Shown here piece by piece: positions 61,142-64,000 of a DNA stretch of 64,000 bases. A program made the translations under genes and the position numbers. The first letter of the stretch is position 1. Every line of letters begins with the position of its first letter. A model generated the notes under the pieces. The model was not told the origin of the DNA, searched no databases, and saw only the letters and a program-made list of their open reading frames with translations. The DNA is from JAVBLW01 sp031553215. GTDB lineage: Bacteria; Bacillota_I; Bacilli_A; Acholeplasmatales; Anaeroplasmataceae. Where the stretch lies: positions 62,001 through 126,000 of the forward strand of contig JAVBLW010000001.1 in the NCBI GenBank assembly GCA_031553215.1, read 5' to 3'.

Positions 61142-62019
61142 TTTAGCTCCTCCTTTTGATAGACTGTATCTTGATACATAAATCCATCTTTTATATATAA
61201 GTTTAATTTATCCATTTCATTTAACGCGTCTGAAACAGATAATTTATTATTTAATGCTAGTAGATAAATATCTAATACTTTATTAAATATTTCTTCTTCA
61301 ATTAGATTAGAGTCTAAGTATAAATAATCTAATTCTTTAATTATCTCGCATTCTTTAATCATACTTATAATGTATTCTCTAAATAAAACTGTTCCATGTT
61401 CATTTTCAATTATTGGATATTTTTCATTTCTAGTTTCTTCTATCAAATAGCTATTTTCATTGTTAATAACTTTATCTAAGTTAATAAATTTTTGATATGT
61501 CGATATCAATTTTCTTTTTGAATGGAACATTTGATGATAACCAAATACTTTGTACCAAATGTTACCAAGCTTTTTACTATTGATTTCTTTTATATCTTTA
61601 ATAGGAATCTCTAAAGATAATGAGCATGCTTTCATACCTTTACTTAAATAAAAATTCATATCCATACTATTGGTAATCATCGTAGATGGATCATATATAC
61701 CCTTTGTTTCTTTATTATATTTTTTTAGTAAATTATATACACCTAAATCTGAATATAAATACATTACATTATAATTCAAAAAATTACTGATAAACTTTTC
61801 AAGTAATATCATTGAAGAATTAGTTTGCATCGAAGAAATATTAAATACAACTTCTTTATTTAATTGTAGACTTTTTTCTATCATCTCTATTATCTCTTCT
61901 ACTATAAAACTATGGCTAAGTAAAGTAGAAAAGCTATTGTTTCCAATAACTATTCCATCTACTTTATCTATTAGTTTTTCAAAATGAGATAATGATTTAA
62001 TTGATGTAAATATCTTCAT
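61138..62019 (-). CDS. U32-like partner protein (TrhP1/YrrN-like), divergent
   Basis: A 293-residue protein that looks like the shorter U32 partner. VDGIVIGNNSFSTLLSHSFI, VMYLYSDLGVYNLLKKYN, YDPSTMITNSMDMNFYLSKG and CSLSLEIPIKDIKEI follow the U32 barrel layout, but the cysteine-rich block of the longer protein is absent. The same two-gene order (yrrN-yrrO) occurs in Bacillus. It is probably the non-catalytic partner. Divergence is high, so the family call rests partly on context. Confidence 0.75.
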   Translation of the reverse strand: MKIFTSIKSLSHFEKLIDKVDGIVIGNNSFSTLLSHSFIVEEIIEMIEKSLQLNKEVVFNISSMQTNSSMILLEKFISNFLNYNVMYLYSDLGVYNLLKKYNKETKGIYDPSTMITNSMDMNFYLSKGMKACSLSLEIPIKDIKEINSKKLGNIWYKVFGYHQMFHSKRKLISTYQKFINLDKVINNENSYLIEETRNEKYPIIENEHGTVLFREYIISMIKECEIIKELDYLYLDSNLIEEEIFNKVLDIYLLALNNKLSVSDALNEMDKLNLYIKDGFMYQDTVYQKEELK

Positions 62020-62037
62020 AAAATCACTCTTTCTTTA

Positions 62038-63459
62038 TTAAAAACGGAATGTACCTTTTCCTTTTCCTTTTCCTTTATGATATGTAGGTTGACCAACATT
62101 ACTTGGCACTCTACCATTTTTCATATCTGATTGCATCTTCATCATATCAGTTTCTGACATATTAGACATTTGCTTCATAGCTTTTACTTGAGCATCTAAT
62201 GATTGTCTTAACTTATTAACTTCCGCAACAGTTCTACCGCTACCTCTAGCAATACGTTCACGGCGTTTCGCAGAAGAATTAATTAATTCTGGATTTTTTC
62301 TTTCTTCCTCAGTCATAGAAAAAATCATACATTCCATAAAATCTAATTGACGGTCATCTACTTGTTTTGAAGCTTCTTTAATACCCTTCATACCAGGTAA
62401 GAAACCTAATATTTTAGACATTGAACCCATTCTTCTAATCATTTTAAATTGTTTTAACAAATCATTATAATTAAATTTGTTATTCATTAATTTTTCAGCC
62501 ATATCCATCATTTCATCTTCATCAATGTTTTCTGTAACTGAATCGATTAATGATAATACGTCACCCATTCCTAAAATACGGTCAGCTAATCTATCTGGAT
62601 AGAATATTTCCATTGCATCTAATTTTTCACCATTAGATAATATTTTAATTGGAACACCAGTAATTGTCTTAATAGATAGTGCGGCTCCACCACGTGTATC
62701 TCCATCCATCTTTGTTAAGACAATACCTGTTACATTTAATTTTTGATGGAATGTTTGAGCCACATTAACGGCATCTTGTCCAGTCATCGCATCAACTGTT
62801 AATAAGATTTCAGTTGGATTAGCTAATTTTTTGATATCCTCTAATTCTTCCATTAATTCATCATTAATATGTAAGCGTCCTGCCGTATCTATAATAACAA
62901 AGTCACAACCAAGTTCTTGTGCTTTCTTTAAACCTTCTTTTACAATTGTCGTAGCTTTTTCTTTTGTACCCATATCAAAGACTGGCACATTTATTTGCTT
63001 CCCAATTGTCTTTAATTGGTCAATTGCAGCGGGACGATAAATATCGGCCGCTATTAGCATTGGTTTAACGTTATTTTTCTTACGGTAGAATGTAGCCATT
63101 TTACCAACAGACGTCGTTTTACCTGCACCTTGTAGCCCTACTGCCATAATAACAGTCATACCACTTGGTTTTATATTTAATTCAACAGTTTCTTCACCTA
63201 GTGCTTTTTTAAGTTCTTCTCGAACAATCTTTACTACTTGTTGACCAGGATTTAAACCTTTTAAGATTTTTTCTCCCATTGCTTCTTCTTTTACACTAGC
63301 TAAGAATTGTTTTACAACTTTATAATTAACATCGGCTTCTAATAATGAAAGTCTAACTTCACGTAACATTTCTTCAATGTCAGATTCATTTACTCTTCCA
63401 CGACCAGTTATTCTTCTCATAGCCATCTGTAAACGACTACTTAAACCATCAAATGCCAC
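62038..63459 (-). CDS. ffh: Signal recognition particle protein Ffh
   Basis: A 473-residue SRP54 GTPase that binds signal sequences and targets ribosomes to FtsY. The NG domain has GLQGAGKTTSVGKMA (G1), DIYRPAAIDQLK, IIDTAGRLH (G3), LTKMDGDTRGGAALS (G4) and GEKLDAMEIFYPDR (G5). The M domain (about 300-450) contains IFSMTEEERKNPELI and ARGSGRTVAEVNKL, the RNA-binding part, and a GKGKGKG tail. It is directly preceded by ylxM and the end of ftsY. Confidence 0.98.
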   Translation of the reverse strand: MAFDGLSSRLQMAMRRITGRGRVNESDIEEMLREVRLSLLEADVNYKVVKQFLASVKEEAMGEKILKGLNPGQQVVKIVREELKKALGEETVELNIKPSGMTVIMAVGLQGAGKTTSVGKMATFYRKKNNVKPMLIAADIYRPAAIDQLKTIGKQINVPVFDMGTKEKATTIVKEGLKKAQELGCDFVIIDTAGRLHINDELMEELEDIKKLANPTEILLTVDAMTGQDAVNVAQTFHQKLNVTGIVLTKMDGDTRGGAALSIKTITGVPIKILSNGEKLDAMEIFYPDRLADRILGMGDVLSLIDSVTENIDEDEMMDMAEKLMNNKFNYNDLLKQFKMIRRMGSMSKILGFLPGMKGIKEASKQVDDRQLDFMECMIFSMTEEERKNPELINSSAKRRERIARGSGRTVAEVNKLRQSLDAQVKAMKQMSNMSETDMMKMQSDMKNGRVPSNVGQPTYHKGKGKGKGTFRF

Positions 63460-63464
63460 TTAAA

Positions 63465-63767
63465 TCACTCCTCAAGGATTTTTTTTATTTTTTCTAATTC
63501 ACTTATATTACTACTATTAACAATCTCAAGAATTTTATTATTTTTTTCTAATACTTTTAAATTGCTTTCATATTTTTCTAGATTATTAATTGCTTTCTTT
63601 ATTTGATCGAAAACAGCATTTCTACTAATATCATAATTTGATGCTATTTCACTAAGTGATAAATCATCAAAATAATACGATGAGAAATATTCTTGTTGCT
63701 TTTCAGTCAAAAGACTACCATATACATCAAATAGCGCAATTACTTCTTCACGTTTTTCAATATCCAT
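63465..63767 (-). CDS. ylxM: YlxM family HTH protein
   Basis: A 100-residue helix-turn-helix protein related to sigma-factor region 4, standard in the ftsY-ylxM-ffh operon where it modulates SRP. LLTEKQQEYFSSYYFDDLSL and EIASNYDISRNAVFDQIKKA are the recognised blocks. I use the ATG at 63765-63767, 1 bp after the ftsY stop; its ribosome-binding site is weak, so translation is probably coupled. It ends 5 bp before ffh. Confidence 0.92.
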   Translation of the reverse strand: MDIEKREEVIALFDVYGSLLTEKQQEYFSSYYFDDLSLSEIASNYDISRNAVFDQIKKAINNLEKYESNLKVLEKNNKILEIVNSSNISELEKIKKILEE

Positions 63768-63768
63768 A

Positions 63769-64000
63769 TTATTCAAAGAAATCAGCGAATAAACCATATA
63801 GATATTGTTCAATATCAAATGATTCTAAATCATCTAATTTTTCTCCTAAACCAATGTACTTAATAGGAATACCTAATTCATTTCTAATAGCTAGAACAAT
63901 ACCACCTTTGGCAGTACCATCTAGTTTAGTTAGAATTACTCCTGTAACATCAGTAGTTTCTCTAAAAGCATTCGCTTGAATCATTCCATTTTGTCCAGTT
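63769..64000 (-). CDS. ftsY: Signal recognition particle receptor FtsY, C-terminal part
   Basis: This is the last 76 codons of ftsY, cut by the right edge. TGQNGMIQANAFRETTDVTG then VILTKLDGTAKGGIVLAI (G4) and KYIGLGEKLDDLESFD (G5) are the FtsY signatures, ending FADFFE. FtsY is the membrane receptor for Ffh. The stop codon is separated from ylxM by a single base. Confidence 0.95.
   Translation of the reverse strand, partial: TGQNGMIQANAFRETTDVTGVILTKLDGTAKGGIVLAIRNELGIPIKYIGLGEKLDDLESFDIEQYLYGLFADFFE

Noticed and set aside
1..64000. tRNA, rRNA, tmRNA, CRISPR arrays or transposases
   Set aside because: I read the intergenic regions for TPsiC-like sequences, regularly spaced repeats and transposase motifs, and found none. 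A dedicated scan would be needed to exclude them fully.

Overview
The window is AT-rich DNA (well under 30% GC by eye) from a low-GC Bacillota, most likely a member of the Bacilli with a compact genome. Gene order supports this. Several blocks match Bacillus subtilis order with small deletions: pgsA-recA-rny-ymdB-spoVS-miaB-ymcA, comEA-comEC-holA-rpsT-gpr, yqeG-yqeH-yqeK-rsfS, and ftsY-ylxM-ffh. Tryptophan is encoded by TGG and stops look standard. Three sporulation-linked genes are present (spoVS, gpr and an uninterrupted sigK), so the organism is a spore-former or a recent descendant of one. Most genes lie on the minus strand. No tRNA, rRNA, CRISPR array or insertion sequence was recognised.

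Layout. 1-3.3 kb: a partial membrane protein, a TIGR01212 radical SAM protein, and a degenerate leucyl-tRNA synthetase paralogue with no recognisable catalytic motifs. 3.3-6.5 kb: acpP and xylBA, with a CcpA-type cre site at the xylB promoter. 6.5-16.7 kb: a conserved housekeeping block (ricA/ymcA interrupted by one in-frame stop, miaB, spoVS, ymdB, rny, two unknown surface or membrane proteins, recA, pgsA, gpr, rpsT). 16.7-20.2 kb: holA, comEC, comEA. 20.2-28.5 kb: a complete ten-gene histidine operon with HisZ and short HisG. 28.6-29.5 kb: a RibU-type ECF transporter gene behind an FMN riboswitch. 29.5-32.6 kb: GtrA, an MFS carrier, a small membrane protein and a DUF5131 protein.

32.9-40.6 kb is the main accessory region. 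In transcription order it holds a small sigma-region-4-like regulator, a phage-tail-fibre-like protein, an LLH-holin-like protein, a 1,696-residue RHS/YD-repeat protein with a hydrophobic C-terminal tail, and a two-helix membrane protein that could give immunity. It reads as a phage-derived polymorphic-toxin module whose delivery parts are a fibre and a holin rather than a signal peptide. This is the best candidate for an undescribed system here.

40.7-45.5 kb: gpmI, proA, proB and an alpha/alpha-toroid protein. 45.6-50.7 kb: a degenerate zinc-phospholipase-C-like protein, an MFS efflux pump, a thioesterase, rsfS, yqeK, yqeH and yqeG. 50.7-58.6 kb: sigK, a membrane GGDEF-EAL enzyme paired with an orphan sugar-binding lipoprotein, and a three-gene ABC-2 exporter. 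58.7-64 kb: greA, a YgjP-like metallopeptidase, two U32 (TrhP-type) proteins, ffh, ylxM and the 3' end of ftsY.

Gene starts were moved to the ATG behind the best Shine-Dalgarno sequence wherever the longest open frame began upstream of it. Family names rest on remembered motifs and synteny, not on searches.
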